A stretch of DNA of 64,000 bases from the NCBI RefSeq assembly GCF_009928445.1, contig NZ_JAABNO010000019.1, forward strand, positions 1-64,000. The letters are read 5' to 3'. The notes under the pieces were generated by a model, which worked only from the letters and a program-made list of their open reading frames with translations, searched no databases and was not told where the DNA came from. This stretch comes from Clostridium sp. C8-1-8. Lineage in GTDB: Bacteria > Bacillota > Clostridia > Clostridiales > Clostridiaceae. Position 1 is the first letter of the stretch. Each line of letters begins with the position of its first letter. A program made the translations under genes and the position numbers. This document shows, piece by piece, positions 54,209 to 64,000 of this stretch.

Positions 54209-54898
54209 ATGGGTAAGAAGTACGTAGAAAGCGCAAAATTAGTTGATAAGAGCGCATTATATTCACCAGCAGAAGCTTTAGAATTATCTATAAAAACTGC
54301 TAAAGCTAAGTTTGATGAAACTATAGAAATTCATGTAAGATTAGGGGTTGACCCAAGACATGCTGACCAACAAGTTAGAGGAGCAGTTGTTCTTCCACAC
54401 GGAACTGGTAAAAGCGTGAAAGTATTAGTTTTTGCTAAAGGCGATAAGGCTAAGGAAGCAGAAGCAGCAGGAGCAGATTTCGTTGGAGCTGAAGAATTAG
54501 TTTCAAGAATCCAAAACGAAAACTGGTTCGATTATGATGTAGTAGTAGCTACTCCAGATATGATGGGTGTTGTTGGTAGATTAGGTAGAGTTTTAGGACC
54601 TAAGGGATTAATGCCAAACCCTAAGTCAGGTACAGTAACATTTGATGTTGCTAAGGCTATAGCTGAAATTAAAGCTGGTAAGGTTGAATATAGAGTTGAC
54701 AAAACTGCTATTGTTCACTGTCCAATAGGAAAGGCTTCATTTGGTGTAGAAAAGTTAGCAGATAACTTCCACACATTAATGGAAGCTGTTATAAAGGCTA
54801 AGCCATCAGCTGCAAAGGGACAATACGTTAAGTCTGTTTCACTTTCAGCTACAATGGGACCTGGAGTTAAAGTTAACCCAACAAAAGTTTTAGAATAG
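54209..54898 (+). CDS. rplA: 50S ribosomal protein L1
   Basis: 229 aa. Motifs [44 protein letters not shown] and the C-terminal [13 protein letters not shown] match L1 exactly. L1 binds 23S rRNA at the L1 stalk and is a translational repressor of its own operon in many bacteria. AAGGAGG is 8 nt before ATG. Confidence 0.98.
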   Translation: MGKKYVESAKLVDKSALYSPAEALELSIKTAKAKFDETIEIHVRLGVDPRHADQQVRGAVVLPHGTGKSVKVLVFAKGDKAKEAEAAGADFVGAEELVSRIQNENWFDYDVVVATPDMMGVVGRLGRVLGPKGLMPNPKSGTVTFDVAKAIAEIKAGKVEYRVDKTAIVHCPIGKASFGVEKLADNFHTLMEAVIKAKPSAAKGQYVKSVSLSATMGPGVKVNPTKVLE

Positions 54899-54900
54899 TA

Positions 54901-54929
54901 TTGACTTAATAGGTTCAATCTAGTATAAT
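54901..54929 (+). promoter_or_regulatory. Promoter of rplJ-rplL
   Basis: TTGACT (54901-54906), 17-bp spacer, TATAAT (54924-54929), 2 nt after the rplA stop region, giving a leader that begins near 54936. Confidence 0.85.
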
Positions 54930-54935
54930 ATTTTT

Positions 54936-55065
54936 TGTTGTTAAAAGAGAATATATTTCCGTAGATAGTAGGTGCGTATGCGTAACGTAAAACAACCTAC
55001 CGAGGGTTCCAATACAGTATGTAATGGTCTTTTCGTATGTCTGCGGAAAGACCTTTCTTATTTAT
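54936..55065 (+). ncRNA. L10 leader (ribosomal protein autoregulatory RNA) with terminator
   Basis: AGGT (54970-54973) and ACCT (54995-54998) close a hairpin with the flanking CCGTAGATAG and CCGAGGGTTCCAA, which is the pattern of the L10 leader. The downstream hairpin GGTCTTTTCG/CGGAAAGACC (about 55026-55053) with T-rich tail is a terminator. L10(L12)4 binding is known to favour early termination in such leaders. Confidence 0.85.
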
Positions 55066-55105
55066 ATAAAGCAGTTGTAAACTGTGAGGAGGTGGACACA
55101 CAGTA

Positions 55106-55609
55106 ATGAACAAGAATAGAGAATTAAAAGAAGCAAAAGTTGCTGAAATTAAAGAAAAGTTAGAGAAAGCTCAATCAGTTATTCTTGCAGACTATCAAGG
55201 TTTGACAGTTGAAGAAGATACTGAATTAAGAAAAGCTTTAAGAGAAGCTGGTGTAGAATATAAGGTTTATAAGAACACTATGGTTACATTAGCAGCTAAA
55301 GAACTAGGTCATGAAGGTATTGTTCAATATCTTGAAGGACCAGTTGCAATAGCATTTGGATACGAAGATGTTACGGCTCCTGCAAGAATTTTAGCTGATT
55401 TCGCTAAAACTCATAAGAAGCTTGAACTTAAAGCTGGTATAGTTGATGGAGCTATATTTGATCAAGATAAGGTTAACCAACTTGCATCAATACCATCAAA
55501 AGAAGTTCTTATTGCAAAACTTCTTGGAAGCTTCAAGGCTCCACTATCAAATCTTGCTTACTTATTAAATGCTGTAAAAGACAAGAAAGAAGCAGAATCT
55601 GCTGAATAA
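55106..55609 (+). CDS. rplJ: 50S ribosomal protein L10
   Basis: 167 aa. [47 protein letters not shown] is the L10 N-terminal domain and the C-terminal helix binds L7/L12 dimers. GGAGGTG is 12 nt before ATG. Under control of the L10 leader. Confidence 0.98.
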   Translation: MNKNRELKEAKVAEIKEKLEKAQSVILADYQGLTVEEDTELRKALREAGVEYKVYKNTMVTLAAKELGHEGIVQYLEGPVAIAFGYEDVTAPARILADFAKTHKKLELKAGIVDGAIFDQDKVNQLASIPSKEVLIAKLLGSFKAPLSNLAYLLNAVKDKKEAESAE

Positions 55610-55659
55610 TCTTGAAGAACTAAATATAAATTAACTGAAAAATTTCGGAGGTGCGAAAC

Positions 55660-56022
55660 ATGAATAAGGAACAAATAATCGAAGCTATAAAGAGTATGAC
55701 TGTTTTAGAATTAAATGAATTAGTAAAGGCTTGTGAAGAAGAATTTGGAGTTAGTGCTGCTGCTCCTGTTGCTGTTGCTGGTGGCGCTGCTGCTCCTGCT
55801 GCAGAAGAAAAGACTGAATTCGACGTAGTATTAGCTAGCGCTGGTGCTGAAAAGATAAAGGTTATAAAGGCAGTTAGAGAAATAACTGGTCTTGGATTAA
55901 AGGAAGCTAAGGAAATAGTTGACGGAGCTCCTAAGACACTTAAAGAAGGCGTTTCAAAAGAAGATGCTGAAGCTATGAAAGCTAAGTTAGCTGAAGTTGG
56001 AGCTGCTGTAGAAATAAAGTAG
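55660..56022 (+). CDS. rplL: 50S ribosomal protein L7/L12
   Basis: 120 aa. N-terminal dimerisation helices ([21 protein letters not shown]), alanine-rich hinge ([19 protein letters not shown]), and C-terminal domain ([28 protein letters not shown]) that recruits translation GTPases. GTG at 55651 belongs to the CGGAGGTG site, so ATG 55660 is used. In most Firmicutes rpoB or a small methyltransferase follows; here glcT-ptsG lies next. Confidence 0.97.
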   Translation: MNKEQIIEAIKSMTVLELNELVKACEEEFGVSAAAPVAVAGGAAAPAAEEKTEFDVVLASAGAEKIKVIKAVREITGLGLKEAKEIVDGAPKTLKEGVSKEDAEAMKAKLAEVGAAVEIK

Positions 56023-56030
56023 TTTTTAAC

Positions 56031-56060
56031 TAAAGACACTGCTATAAAGCGGTGTCTTTA
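56031..56060 (+). terminator. Terminator of rplJ-rplL
   Basis: TAAAGACACTGC (56031-56042) pairs with GCGGTGTCTTTA (56049-56060, one T-G pair), loop TATAAA, then TTTAATG. The short T run may let some polymerase pass. Confidence 0.82.
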
Positions 56061-56165
56061 TTTAATGTATTAGCAAACTATAAGCTTTTTTATTAAATAA
56101 ATCTAGTAATATCAAAAGCTTGTGATAGACTTTACAATATATAGTGTAAAACTCATTTGATTGAT

Positions 56166-56213
56166 TTATATACATTGGAAAAGGCAACTAAACAAAAAAA
56201 GCTTACTGAAAAA
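56166..56213. repeat. Dispersed intergenic repeat, copy E (degenerate)
   Basis: TTATATACATTGGAAAAGGC and AAACAAAAAAAGCTTACTGA align with the right half of copy C. The 5' half is not recognizable. The surrounding 56061-56324 spacer holds no gene; a promoter is at 56259. Confidence 0.4.
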
Positions 56214-56258
56214 GTTTTTTGTTGTTTTTTACATAAAATATATAGCTTAAACTAGTTG

Positions 56259-56287
56259 TTGACAAAATTAATGTCCAGTGATATGTT
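56259..56287 (+). promoter_or_regulatory. Promoter of glcT
   Basis: TTGACA (56259-56264), 17-bp spacer, TATGTT (56282-56287). It precedes the RAT site by about 35 nt. Confidence 0.6.
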
Positions 56288-56324
56288 TATAACAGTTAAT
56301 ATACTTATATATAATATGTATGGA

Positions 56325-56408
56325 TTGTTACTGATATTCAGGCAATACCTAAATTAAAGTAAACTATTACATATTGATAGTTGATTTTAATTTAGGTATT
56401 AATTTTAT
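56325..56408 (+). promoter_or_regulatory. RAT antiterminator site and overlapping terminator before glcT
   Basis: TTGTTACTGATATTCAGGCA (56325-56344) is a RAT-type sequence; it runs into AATACCTAAATTAAA (56344-56358), which pairs with TTTTAATTTAGGTATT (56385-56400), followed by AATTTTAT. Binding of GlcT to the RAT hairpin would prevent the terminator. A very similar unit precedes ptsG. Confidence 0.85.
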
Positions 56409-56446
56409 CTTTCTAAATTATACTAAAAGTGAAAGTGGGGTAATCT

Positions 56447-57298
56447 ATGATAATAGAAAAAATATTGAATAACAATGTTGTAATTACTGTAGATCCCAAA
56501 ACCAGAGGAGAAAAAATTCTCATGGGTAATGGATTAGCTTTTAAGAAAAAAATAGGTCAAGAAGTTGAAGAAAGTAAAATAGAAAAGATATTTATAATGG
56601 ATAATCCTAATGATAGCGATAAGTTTAAGAAACTTATCGAGGAGATACCGATAGAGATTATACACATTACTGGAGATATAGTAAAAAAAGCTGAAGAGAA
56701 ATTGAAACGTAAATTAGATAATCATATATATGTTGCCTTAGCTGATCATATAGCTTTTGCTATAAAAAGACTTGCTAATGATATAGTTGTTCAAAATAGT
56801 TTGTTGGTAGAAATAAGAAGAGTTCATAAGGAAGAATATGAAATAGGTCAATGGGCTGTGCAGTATATTAATCAGAGACTAAATACATCGTTGCCAATAG
56901 ATGAGTCAGGGTTTATATCACTTCATATAGTAAATGCTAGTTATACAGATAATATTGGTGAATCTTATATATTAACCAATATCGTAAGAGATGTATTGAA
57001 TATAATAAGGTATTATTTTTCTGTAGAATTTATAGAAGACGATTTGAATTATGATAGGTTGTTAACTCACTTGAAGTTTTTCGCTAAGAGAATAGTAACT
57101 AGTGAAAAGAATGGAAAGACTGATAGTGAGTTTTTAGACTTAGTAAGGCAAAAACACAAAGAGGCATATAAATGCTCTTTAAAGATAAAGACCTTTGTAG
57201 AAAATAAATATAATTATGAAGTCATGGAAGACGAACTTGTATATTTGAGTCTACATATACATAGAGTTATTAGTGTAATACGTTCTAAAATTGAATAA
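56447..57298 (+). CDS. glcT: BglG-family antiterminator GlcT
   Basis: 283 aa. N-terminal CAT RNA-binding domain (1-60, IIEKILNNNVVITVDPKTRGEKILMGNGLAFKKKIGQ-like) and two PRD domains with phosphorylatable His (LADHIAFAIKR, SLHIVNA; LSLHIHRV). Unphosphorylated GlcT binds RAT RNA and allows ptsG expression; EII-Glc phosphorylates it when glucose is scarce. Its identity rests on the ptsG neighbour and two RAT sites. Start ATG after GTGGGGTAA. The second RAT starts 4 nt after its stop. Confidence 0.9.
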   Translation: MIIEKILNNNVVITVDPKTRGEKILMGNGLAFKKKIGQEVEESKIEKIFIMDNPNDSDKFKKLIEEIPIEIIHITGDIVKKAEEKLKRKLDNHIYVALADHIAFAIKRLANDIVVQNSLLVEIRRVHKEEYEIGQWAVQYINQRLNTSLPIDESGFISLHIVNASYTDNIGESYILTNIVRDVLNIIRYYFSVEFIEDDLNYDRLLTHLKFFAKRIVTSEKNGKTDSEFLDLVRQKHKEAYKCSLKIKTFVENKYNYEVMEDELVYLSLHIHRVISVIRSKIE

Positions 57299-57301
57299 AA
57301 G

Positions 57302-57378
57302 GGTTGTTACTGAGTGTACAGGCAAGACCTAAGTTTATTGCTTAATGTTGTTATTGCAATAGATTTGGGTCTATTATT
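57302..57378 (+). promoter_or_regulatory. RAT antiterminator site and terminator before ptsG
   Basis: GGTTGTTACTGAGTGTACAG (57302-57321) followed by GCAAGACCTAA matches the glcT leader (GTTACTGA...CAGGCA). The terminator stem is AGACCTAAGTTTATTGC (57325-57341) with GCAATAGATTTGGGTCT (57356-57372), then ATTATTCTT. It lies between glcT and ptsG. Confidence 0.88.
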
Positions 57379-57528
57379 CTTATGAAGGAAAAATAAATGT
57401 TACTGCATTAATGCTGGATATTTATACACATATTCTTTATAATATAATAAGTTTTGAATACTAATACCTTATTTGAAAAGGATTAAATATTTGATGTTTA
57501 GATGTCGCAAAATGAAAGGAGAATTAAA

Positions 57529-59568
57529 ATGAAGAAAATTTTTGGCGTTTTACAACGTGTGGGAAAAGCTCTCATGCTTCCAGTTGCACTTCTTCCAGCA
57601 GCAGGTATATTACTAGCTTTTGGTAACATGCTTAGAAATCCTCAGTTCCTAAATTTAGTGCCTGCATTAAACAGCTATTGGATTCAAGTTGTTGCTTCAG
57701 TTATGGAGAATGCAGGGAATATAGTGTTTAATAATCTTCCTCTTTTATTTGCGGTAGGTGTTGCGGTTGGTTTAAGCGATGGAGATGGAGTAGCTGGGCT
57801 AGCGGCAATGGTAGGCTTTTTAATAATGAATGTTACTATGGGCACATTCTTAGGTGTAAGTGATAGCATGTTGAAGGATCCAATGTATGCAAATGTATTA
57901 GGTGTGCCAACACTTCAAACTGGAGTATTTGGGGGGATAATAATAGGGGTTATTGCAGCTAGTTTGTTTAACAAATATTATAGGATTGAGTTGCCTTCAT
58001 ACTTAGGTTTCTTTGCTGGTAAGAGATTTGTTCCTATAGTTACAGCTGCAAGTGCTATACTGGTTGGTTTGGTAATGACGTTTATTTGGCCTCATATACA
58101 AAATGGTCTTTTGGAGTTCTCTAGAGGGATGATTGATACAAATAAGACCTTAGCTGCATTTATATTTGGTGTAATAGAAAGAGCATTAATTCCATTTGGA
58201 TTACATCATATATTTTACAATCCATTCTGGTATCAATTTGGAGAATACACAAATAAAGCTGGGCAGCTTGTTATGGGAGATCAAAAGATATTTATGGCTC
58301 AGCTTAATGATGGAGTTCCATTTACAGCAGGTACTTTCATGACTGGTAAGTTTGTATTCATGATGTTCGGTTTACCAGCAGCTGCGCTAGCTATATATCA
58401 TGAGGCTAAGCCGGAGAAGAAGATTTTAGTTGGAAGTATAATGGCTTCAGCTGCATTGACTTCATTTTTAACAGGAATAACTGAACCTCTCGAGTTTTCA
58501 TTTTTATTTGTTGCACCAGCACTATTCGCTGTTCATTGTGTATTTGCAGGGTTATCATTTATGATAATGAATATATTAAATGTAAAGATTGGTATGACAT
58601 TCTCTGGTGGAGCTATAGACTATATACTATTTGGAGTCATACCGAATAGGACGGAATGGTGGTTAGTTATACCAGTTGGATTGATATTTGCTATAATTTA
58701 CTATGTTGGATTTAGATTTGTAATAAGAAAATTTAATCTTAAAACTCCAGGTAGGGAAGATGAAGAAGAGAATGAAAATGCAGTTCCACAAGGAGAGAAT
58801 GATGATTTAGCTGAAAGTATATTAGCTGCGCTAGGAAACAGACAGAATATTAGGGATTTAGATGCGTGTATAACAAGACTAAGAGTTACAGTAAATGATA
58901 TTAGAAAAGTTGATAGTAACAGGCTAAAGAAACTTGGTGCTGCTGGTGTGATGCAAGTGGGTGATAATATACAAGCTATATTTGGACCTAAGTCTGATAT
59001 AATAAAATCACAGATAAACGATATAATATTAGGTAGAGTTACTGTAAAAACTATAGCTAAACAAGAGTTGGCAGTAGAAGATACGGTAGATAGTAAAGAA
59101 ATTATTAGTGTTGAAAATATAGTAGTTCCTATGACTGGTAAGTTATTAGATTTAAGAGAAGTTCCAGATGATGTTTTTTCATCTAAATTGATGGGGGATG
59201 GATTTGCATTAGAGCCAACAGAGGGGGTTGTAGTAGCTCCAGTAGATGGTATTATAGATTCGATATTCCCAACAAAACATGCATTTGCTATGATAGCGTC
59301 AAATGGTAGAGAACTTCTTATTCACGTCGGTATTGATACAGTAGATCTAAAAGGTGAGGGGTTTGAGCTAATAGTAGAGGTTGGACAAAAGGTTAAAAAA
59401 GGAGAGCCGTTATTAAAAATTGATGTAGAATATATAAGGGCAAATGCTAAGTCTATAATATCTCCAGTTATCTTCACTAATATGTCTGAAGATGAAGTTA
59501 TAAGAATAGCTTCCAATAAGGATGTTGTTAGTGGAGAAAAAGGAGCTATATCAATAGTTAAAAGATAA
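57529..59568 (+). CDS. ptsG: PTS glucose transporter, EIICBA
   Basis: 679 aa fused permease. EIIC (about 1-400, ten membrane segments, KALMLPVALLPAAGILLAFGN; GITEPLEFSFLFVAPALF), EIIB (about 430-510, phosphorylated Cys in RDLDACITRLRV), EIIA (about 530-679, VVAPVDGIIDSIFP, phosphorylated His in ELLIHVGIDTV). Length and order match B. subtilis PtsG (699 aa). It takes up glucose and phosphorylates it. The ATG at 57529 has AAAGGAGAA 7 nt before; an upstream ATG at 57502 has none. Controlled by GlcT antitermination. Confidence 0.93.
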   Translation: MKKIFGVLQRVGKALMLPVALLPAAGILLAFGNMLRNPQFLNLVPALNSYWIQVVASVMENAGNIVFNNLPLLFAVGVAVGLSDGDGVAGLAAMVGFLIMNVTMGTFLGVSDSMLKDPMYANVLGVPTLQTGVFGGIIIGVIAASLFNKYYRIELPSYLGFFAGKRFVPIVTAASAILVGLVMTFIWPHIQNGLLEFSRGMIDTNKTLAAFIFGVIERALIPFGLHHIFYNPFWYQFGEYTNKAGQLVMGDQKIFMAQLNDGVPFTAGTFMTGKFVFMMFGLPAAALAIYHEAKPEKKILVGSIMASAALTSFLTGITEPLEFSFLFVAPALFAVHCVFAGLSFMIMNILNVKIGMTFSGGAIDYILFGVIPNRTEWWLVIPVGLIFAIIYYVGFRFVIRKFNLKTPGREDEEENENAVPQGENDDLAESILAALGNRQNIRDLDACITRLRVTVNDIRKVDSNRLKKLGAAGVMQVGDNIQAIFGPKSDIIKSQINDIILGRVTVKTIAKQELAVEDTVDSKEIISVENIVVPMTGKLLDLREVPDDVFSSKLMGDGFALEPTEGVVVAPVDGIIDSIFPTKHAFAMIASNGRELLIHVGIDTVDLKGEGFELIVEVGQKVKKGEPLLKIDVEYIRANAKSIISPVIFTNMSEDEVIRIASNKDVVSGEKGAISIVKR

Positions 59569-59577
59569 TAGGGGATT

Positions 59578-59617
59578 AAATATAAACCTAGGTGAAAACT
59601 CTAGGTTTATATTTTAG
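59578..59617 (+). terminator. Terminator of glcT-ptsG
   Basis: AAATATAAACCTAG (59578-59591) and CTAGGTTTATATTT (59601-59614) are exact complements, followed by TAG. The T run is embedded in the stem, so it is of moderate strength. The 500-nt spacer to rpoB holds no other gene. Confidence 0.8.
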
Positions 59618-59905
59618 AAGAATAAAATACTAAAACTACGCAAAATATAAAATGTTTATTTAGTGGTCCGTTTATAAGCTGTGGTATTAAAAGAAACAAA
59701 CATTATTAGGCAGAATAGACGAAGGTGCTTTTTACTGTAAAGCTTGGAGATTTACTGAATAATATAGTGAATTGAAATGAAGGACAAGAAAATAAAAGCT
59801 TTATCATGTAAAAACTAGATTGAATTACTACTAGCAAGAATTTGATTAAAAATTGTATTTGCAAAGTTACCATAAATACATTATAATGTATTTTTATAAA
59901 TTTCA

Positions 59906-59934
59906 TTGACAACTATTCAATGTTATGGTAGTAT
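59906..59934 (+). promoter_or_regulatory. rpoB promoter with long leader
   Basis: TTGACA (59906-59911), 17-bp spacer, TAGTAT (59929-59934). The 150-nt leader has two hairpins: AACTTTTC/GAAAGTT (59956-59983) and CCAATAACAT/ATGTTTATTGG (60032-60058). Confidence 0.75.
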
Positions 59935-60089
59935 ATTTAATTGCATTGAAATATAACTTTTCGCATATAAATTGGAAAGTTATGAATTAAATTATAAGAT
60001 TTAGGCAAAATAATTAGATGCAGTGTATTAACTCCAATAACATTTTTATGTTTATTGGTTATTTTAGTTTATACAAGGGGTGAAAGTTG

Positions 60090-63000
60090 ATGGTACATCC
60101 TGTCCAAAATGGAAAAAGAACTAGAATGAGCTTTGGAAAGGTAAAAGATGTTGCAGAAATGCCGAACCTAATTGAGGTGCAATTAGATTCATATCAGTGG
60201 TTTTGGGATGAAGGTCTTCAAGAAGTATTTGATGATATTAATCCTATAGGTAACTTTACTGGTAATCTAGTACTTGAATTTGTAGGTTACAAGCTTGATA
60301 TGGATAATATCAAGTATTCTGTAGAAGAATGCAAGGAAAGAGATACAACATTTGCTGCTCCGCTAAAGGTAGCAGTCAGACTCCAAAACAAAGAAACTGG
60401 TGAAATTAAGGAACAAGAAGTTTTCATGGGTGATTTCCCATTGATGACTGAACAAGGAACATTTGTTATTAATGGTGCAGAAAGAGTTATAGTTTCACAA
60501 TTGGTAAGATCTCCAGGGGTATATTATAACTTTGCTGTTGATAAAAGTGGTAAGAAACTTTATTCTTCAACAGTTATACCAAACAGAGGTGCTTGGTTAG
60601 AGTACGAAACAGACTCAAATGACGTTATCTATGTAAGAATAGATAAAACTAGAAAACTACCAATAACCATATTAGCAAGAGCTATGGGCTTTGGAAGTGA
60701 TCAAGAGCTTGTAGAATACTTTGGTGAAGATGAAAGATTCAAAGCTACTATCGAAAAAGATAATACTAAGACAAAAGAAGAAGCTTTACTAGAGATATAT
60801 AAGAGATTAAGACCAGGTGAACCACCAACTGTTGATAGTGCAGTGTCACTTATAGACTCATTATTCTTTGATGCAAAGAGATATGATTTATCAAGAGTAG
60901 GTAGATACAAGTTCAATAAAAAGTTAGCTATAAATTTAAGAATTGCTAACCAAGTTGCTGCAAGTGATATTGTGAATCCTGAAACTGGAGAAGTTTTAGT
61001 TTCCAAAGGTGAAAAGATATCAAGAGCTAAGGCTGAAGAAATTCAAGATTCAGGAATTAACATTGTTGATATTATTGTTGATGATAAGGTTGTTAGAGTA
61101 ATAGGTAACCACTTTGTTAACATACATAAACAATTCAACTTTAATACTGATGATTTGAATATTAGAGAACTAGTTCACTATCCAACTTTAAAAGAAATTA
61201 AAGAAAATTATTCAGATGAAGAGTCTATTAAAGCGGCTATAAAGAAAAACATAAATAGACTTATACCTAAGCATATTGTAAGAGATGATATTTTCGCTAC
61301 AATAAGTTATGAATTAGGCTTAGCTTGGGGTGTAGGATATGTTGATGATATAGACCATTTAGGTAATAGAAGACTTAGATCTGTAGGTGAGTTACTACAG
61401 AACCAATTTAGAATTGGTCTTTCAAGAATGGAAAGAGTAGTTAAGGAAAGAATGACTATACAGGATCAAGAAGGATTGACTCCAGGTGGGTTGATTAACA
61501 TAAGACCTGTAGCAGCAGCTATTAAAGAGTTCTTTGGTAGTTCGCAGCTTTCTCAATTCATGGATCAGATAAATACACTTTCTGAGTTAACTCATAAGAG
61601 AAGACTTTCAGCACTTGGACCAGGAGGTCTTTCAAGAGAAAGAGCTGGCTTCGAAGTAAGAGACGTTCATCATTCTCACTATGGTAGAATGTGTCCTATA
61701 GAAACTCCAGAAGGACCAAACATAGGTCTTATTAACTCACTTGCAACTTTTGCAAAAGTTAATGAATATGGATTTATAGAAACTCCTTATAGAGTTGTAG
61801 ATAAGGAGACTGGAAGAGCTACTAATGAAATAAGATACTTTACCGCTGATGAAGAAGATCAATACTTAATAGCTCAAGCAAAAGAACCTATAGATGATGA
61901 AGGTAACTTTGTTGATAAAAAAGTTACAGTAAGAGAAAAAGGTGAAGTATTATTTGTTCCTAGAGAAGAAGTTGATTTAATCGATGTTTCTCCAAGACAA
62001 ATTGTTTCTGTTGCTACAGCGATGATACCATTCTTGGAAAATGATGATGCGTCAAGAGCTCTTATGGGATCAAACATGCAACGTCAGGCAGTTCCACTTC
62101 TAAAACCTGCAGCTCCTATAGTTGGAACAGGAATTGAATATAAGGCGGCTGTAGACTCAGGAGTTTTACCTAAGGCAAGAAATGCCGGTGAAGCAATATA
62201 TGTAAGTGCAAATGAAATAAGAATAAAGAGAGATTCCGATGGTGGTATAGACACTTATAGACTTCTTAAGTTTAAGAGAAGTAACCAAAGTACTTGTATT
62301 AACCAAAGACCTATTATTTCTAAGGGAGAGAAGATTGCTAAGAATCAGGTTTTAGCTGATGGCCCTTCTACTGATCTTGGAGAAATAGCTTTAGGAAGAA
62401 ATATAAGAATTGGTTTCATAACTTGGGAAGGTTATAACTACGAGGATGCTATGCTTATTTCTGAAGAACTAGTAAGAGAAGATGTATTTACTTCTATTCA
62501 TATTGAAGAATATGAATGTGAGGCTAGAGATACTAAGCTAGGGCCAGAAGAAATAACAAGAGATATACCAAATGTAGGTGAAGATGCATTAAAGGATCTT
62601 GATGATAGAGGAATAATAAGAATTGGTGCTGAAGTTAGATCAGGTGACATTCTTGTAGGTAAGGTAACACCTAAGGGTGAAACTGAGCTTACTGCAGAAG
62701 AAAGATTACTTAGAGCTATATTTGGTGAAAAGGCAAGAGAAGTAAGAGATACTTCTTTAAGAGTTCCTCATGGAGAAGCAGGTATAATAGTAGACGTTAA
62801 GGTCTTTACAAGAGAAAATGGAGATGAATTACCTCCAGGAGTTAATGAGCTTGTAAGATGTTATATTTGTCAAAAGAGAAAAATATCAGTTGGTGATAAG
62901 ATGGCTGGTAGACATGGTAACAAGGGTGTTATATCTAGAGTATTGCCTGAAGAAGATATGCCATTCTTACCAGATGGAAGACCGCTACAGATATGCTTGA

Positions 63001-63788
63001 ATCCACTAGGAGTACCTTCTCGTATGAATATAGGTCAGGTACTAGAAGTGCATCTAGGATGGGCTGCTTCTAGATTAGGATGGCATATAGCTACTCCAGT
63101 ATTTGACGGAGCAACTGAAACTGATATAGAAGACTGTCTAGAACAAGCTGGATACAACAGAAATGGAAAGACTAAACTTAGAGACGGTAGAACTGGTGAT
63201 GAGTTTGATAATGAAGTTACTGTTGGAATAATGTATATCTTAAAACTTGCCCACTTAGTTGATGATAAGATACATGCTAGATCAACTGGACCATACTCAT
63301 TAGTTACACAACAACCACTAGGTGGTAAGGCTCAATTCGGAGGCCAAAGATTTGGTGAAATGGAAGTTTGGGCATTAGAAGCTTATGGTGCTGCTCATAC
63401 ACTTCAGGAAATTTTAACAGTTAAATCAGATGATGTCGTAGGAAGAGTTAAAACTTATGAGTCAATTGTTAAAGGTGAAAATATTCCTGAACCTGGTGTA
63501 CCAGAATCATTCAAGGTTCTAATTAAGGAATTACAAGCTTTATGTTTAGATGTTAGAGTTCTAAATGATGAAAATCAAGAAGTTAGACTTAAAGAACTTG
63601 TAGATGAAGATATAGAAGAATTAGAAGTAAATATAGAAGGTACTGAAGATTTAGTGCCACAAACTCCAGATGTAGACGACAGCTATACTAGCGCAGAAGA
63701 TTCTGAAGAAGATATCGACTACGATAGTTTGGATTTTGATGAATTCAATACAGACTTAGAACTTGATGATTTTAATGATGAACACTAA
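60090..63788 (+). CDS. rpoB: DNA-directed RNA polymerase subunit beta
   Basis: 1232 aa. Rifampicin cluster region: [34 protein letters not shown]/active-site GRHGNKGV ([13 protein letters not shown]) and [24 protein letters not shown], all conserved. The C-terminal ~60 residues are acidic, as in clostridial RpoB. Start: the frame also opens with TTG at 60087; ATG 60090 gives [24 protein letters not shown] is 8 nt upstream. rpoC follows 21 nt later. Confidence 0.99.
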   Translation: MVHPVQNGKRTRMSFGKVKDVAEMPNLIEVQLDSYQWFWDEGLQEVFDDINPIGNFTGNLVLEFVGYKLDMDNIKYSVEECKERDTTFAAPLKVAVRLQNKETGEIKEQEVFMGDFPLMTEQGTFVINGAERVIVSQLVRSPGVYYNFAVDKSGKKLYSSTVIPNRGAWLEYETDSNDVIYVRIDKTRKLPITILARAMGFGSDQELVEYFGEDERFKATIEKDNTKTKEEALLEIYKRLRPGEPPTVDSAVSLIDSLFFDAKRYDLSRVGRYKFNKKLAINLRIANQVAASDIVNPETGEVLVSKGEKISRAKAEEIQDSGINIVDIIVDDKVVRVIGNHFVNIHKQFNFNTDDLNIRELVHYPTLKEIKENYSDEESIKAAIKKNINRLIPKHIVRDDIFATISYELGLAWGVGYVDDIDHLGNRRLRSVGELLQNQFRIGLSRMERVVKERMTIQDQEGLTPGGLINIRPVAAAIKEFFGSSQLSQFMDQINTLSELTHKRRLSALGPGGLSRERAGFEVRDVHHSHYGRMCPIETPEGPNIGLINSLATFAKVNEYGFIETPYRVVDKETGRATNEIRYFTADEEDQYLIAQAKEPIDDEGNFVDKKVTVREKGEVLFVPREEVDLIDVSPRQIVSVATAMIPFLENDDASRALMGSNMQRQAVPLLKPAAPIVGTGIEYKAAVDSGVLPKARNAGEAIYVSANEIRIKRDSDGGIDTYRLLKFKRSNQSTCINQRPIISKGEKIAKNQVLADGPSTDLGEIALGRNIRIGFITWEGYNYEDAMLISEELVREDVFTSIHIEEYECEARDTKLGPEEITRDIPNVGEDALKDLDDRGIIRIGAEVRSGDILVGKVTPKGETELTAEERLLRAIFGEKAREVRDTSLRVPHGEAGIIVDVKVFTRENGDELPPGVNELVRCYICQKRKISVGDKMAGRHGNKGVISRVLPEEDMPFLPDGRPLQICLNPLGVPSRMNIGQVLEVHLGWAASRLGWHIATPVFDGATETDIEDCLEQAGYNRNGKTKLRDGRTGDEFDNEVTVGIMYILKLAHLVDDKIHARSTGPYSLVTQQPLGGKAQFGGQRFGEMEVWALEAYGAAHTLQEILTVKSDDVVGRVKTYESIVKGENIPEPGVPESFKVLIKELQALCLDVRVLNDENQEVRLKELVDEDIEELEVNIEGTEDLVPQTPDVDDSYTSAEDSEEDIDYDSLDFDEFNTDLELDDFNDEH

Positions 63789-63794
63789 AAGTGA

Positions 63795-64000
<206 letters not shown>

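Noticed and set aside
55620..56039. 139-codon minus-strand open frame over rplL
   Set aside because: Created by the alanine-rich codons of L7/L12 in reverse; not a gene.

Overview
The window comes from a low-GC, A+T-rich Firmicute, most probably a Clostridium in the strict sense. The base composition, the very strong GGAGG ribosome sites, a sporulation gene (csfB/Gin), a 2[4Fe-4S] clostridial ferredoxin, GapN, a PTS, and the conserved order of genes near the replication origin of Firmicutes all point this way. The species cannot be named from the sequence. No CRISPR array, prophage, insertion sequence or rRNA gene is visible.

Layout. (1) 1-185: end of a tRNA cluster (Phe partial, Cys). A short spacer with two perfect DnaA boxes follows. 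(2) 382-3200: LD-carboxypeptidase, CorA and a membrane PH-like protein. (3) 3396-8504: the csfB-yaaO-tmk-darA-holB-ricT cluster, an HMA-like small protein and a ferredoxin. (4) 8649-11362: a (TAA)11 microsatellite, a chemoreceptor and a metallo-hydrolase. (5) 11488-16080: ctsR-mcsA-mcsB-clpC behind a perfect CtsR operator. (6) 16081-33783: a 17.7-kb accessory block separating clpC from radA. It holds trxB-grx-gapN, a TrmB regulator with a MATE pump, PepF, signal peptidase, an ECF sigma/anti-sigma pair, CBS, Nudix, membrane proteins, a second glutaredoxin, an MFS transporter and nagR-nagB. (7) 33784-42693: radA-disA-(MazG-like)-PIN/TRAM-ispD, then T-box-proS-cysS. (8) 43086-47634: proB, a structured intercistronic element, proA and a penicillin-binding protein. 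(9) 47683-56022: mrnC-thyX-rlmB-sigH-tRNA-Thr-tuf-rpmG-secE-nusG-rplKAJL. (10) 56325-59617: glcT-ptsG with two RAT/terminator switches, placed between rplL and rpoB. (11) rpoB and the start of rpoC.

How it works together. Much of the window is core information processing: tRNA charging, translation factors, ribosomal proteins, RNA polymerase, replication clamp loading, DNA repair and c-di-AMP. DisA makes c-di-AMP and DarA binds it. RNA-level control is dense: a T-box for proS, an L10 leader, two L1-like mRNA sites, two GlcT antiterminator sites, and several attenuator-like hairpins. Operators readable by eye include CtsR at ctsR, a NagR/DasR-type dre site at nagR-nagB, and a C-tract/G-tract inverted repeat shared by both glutaredoxin promoters.

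Most worth a second look: the ~140-nt nested RNA structure between proB and proA; a 9-codon leader ORF that carries the only good ribosome site of nusG and overlaps its start; the shared redox operator; and a dispersed intergenic repeat family linked to terminators.
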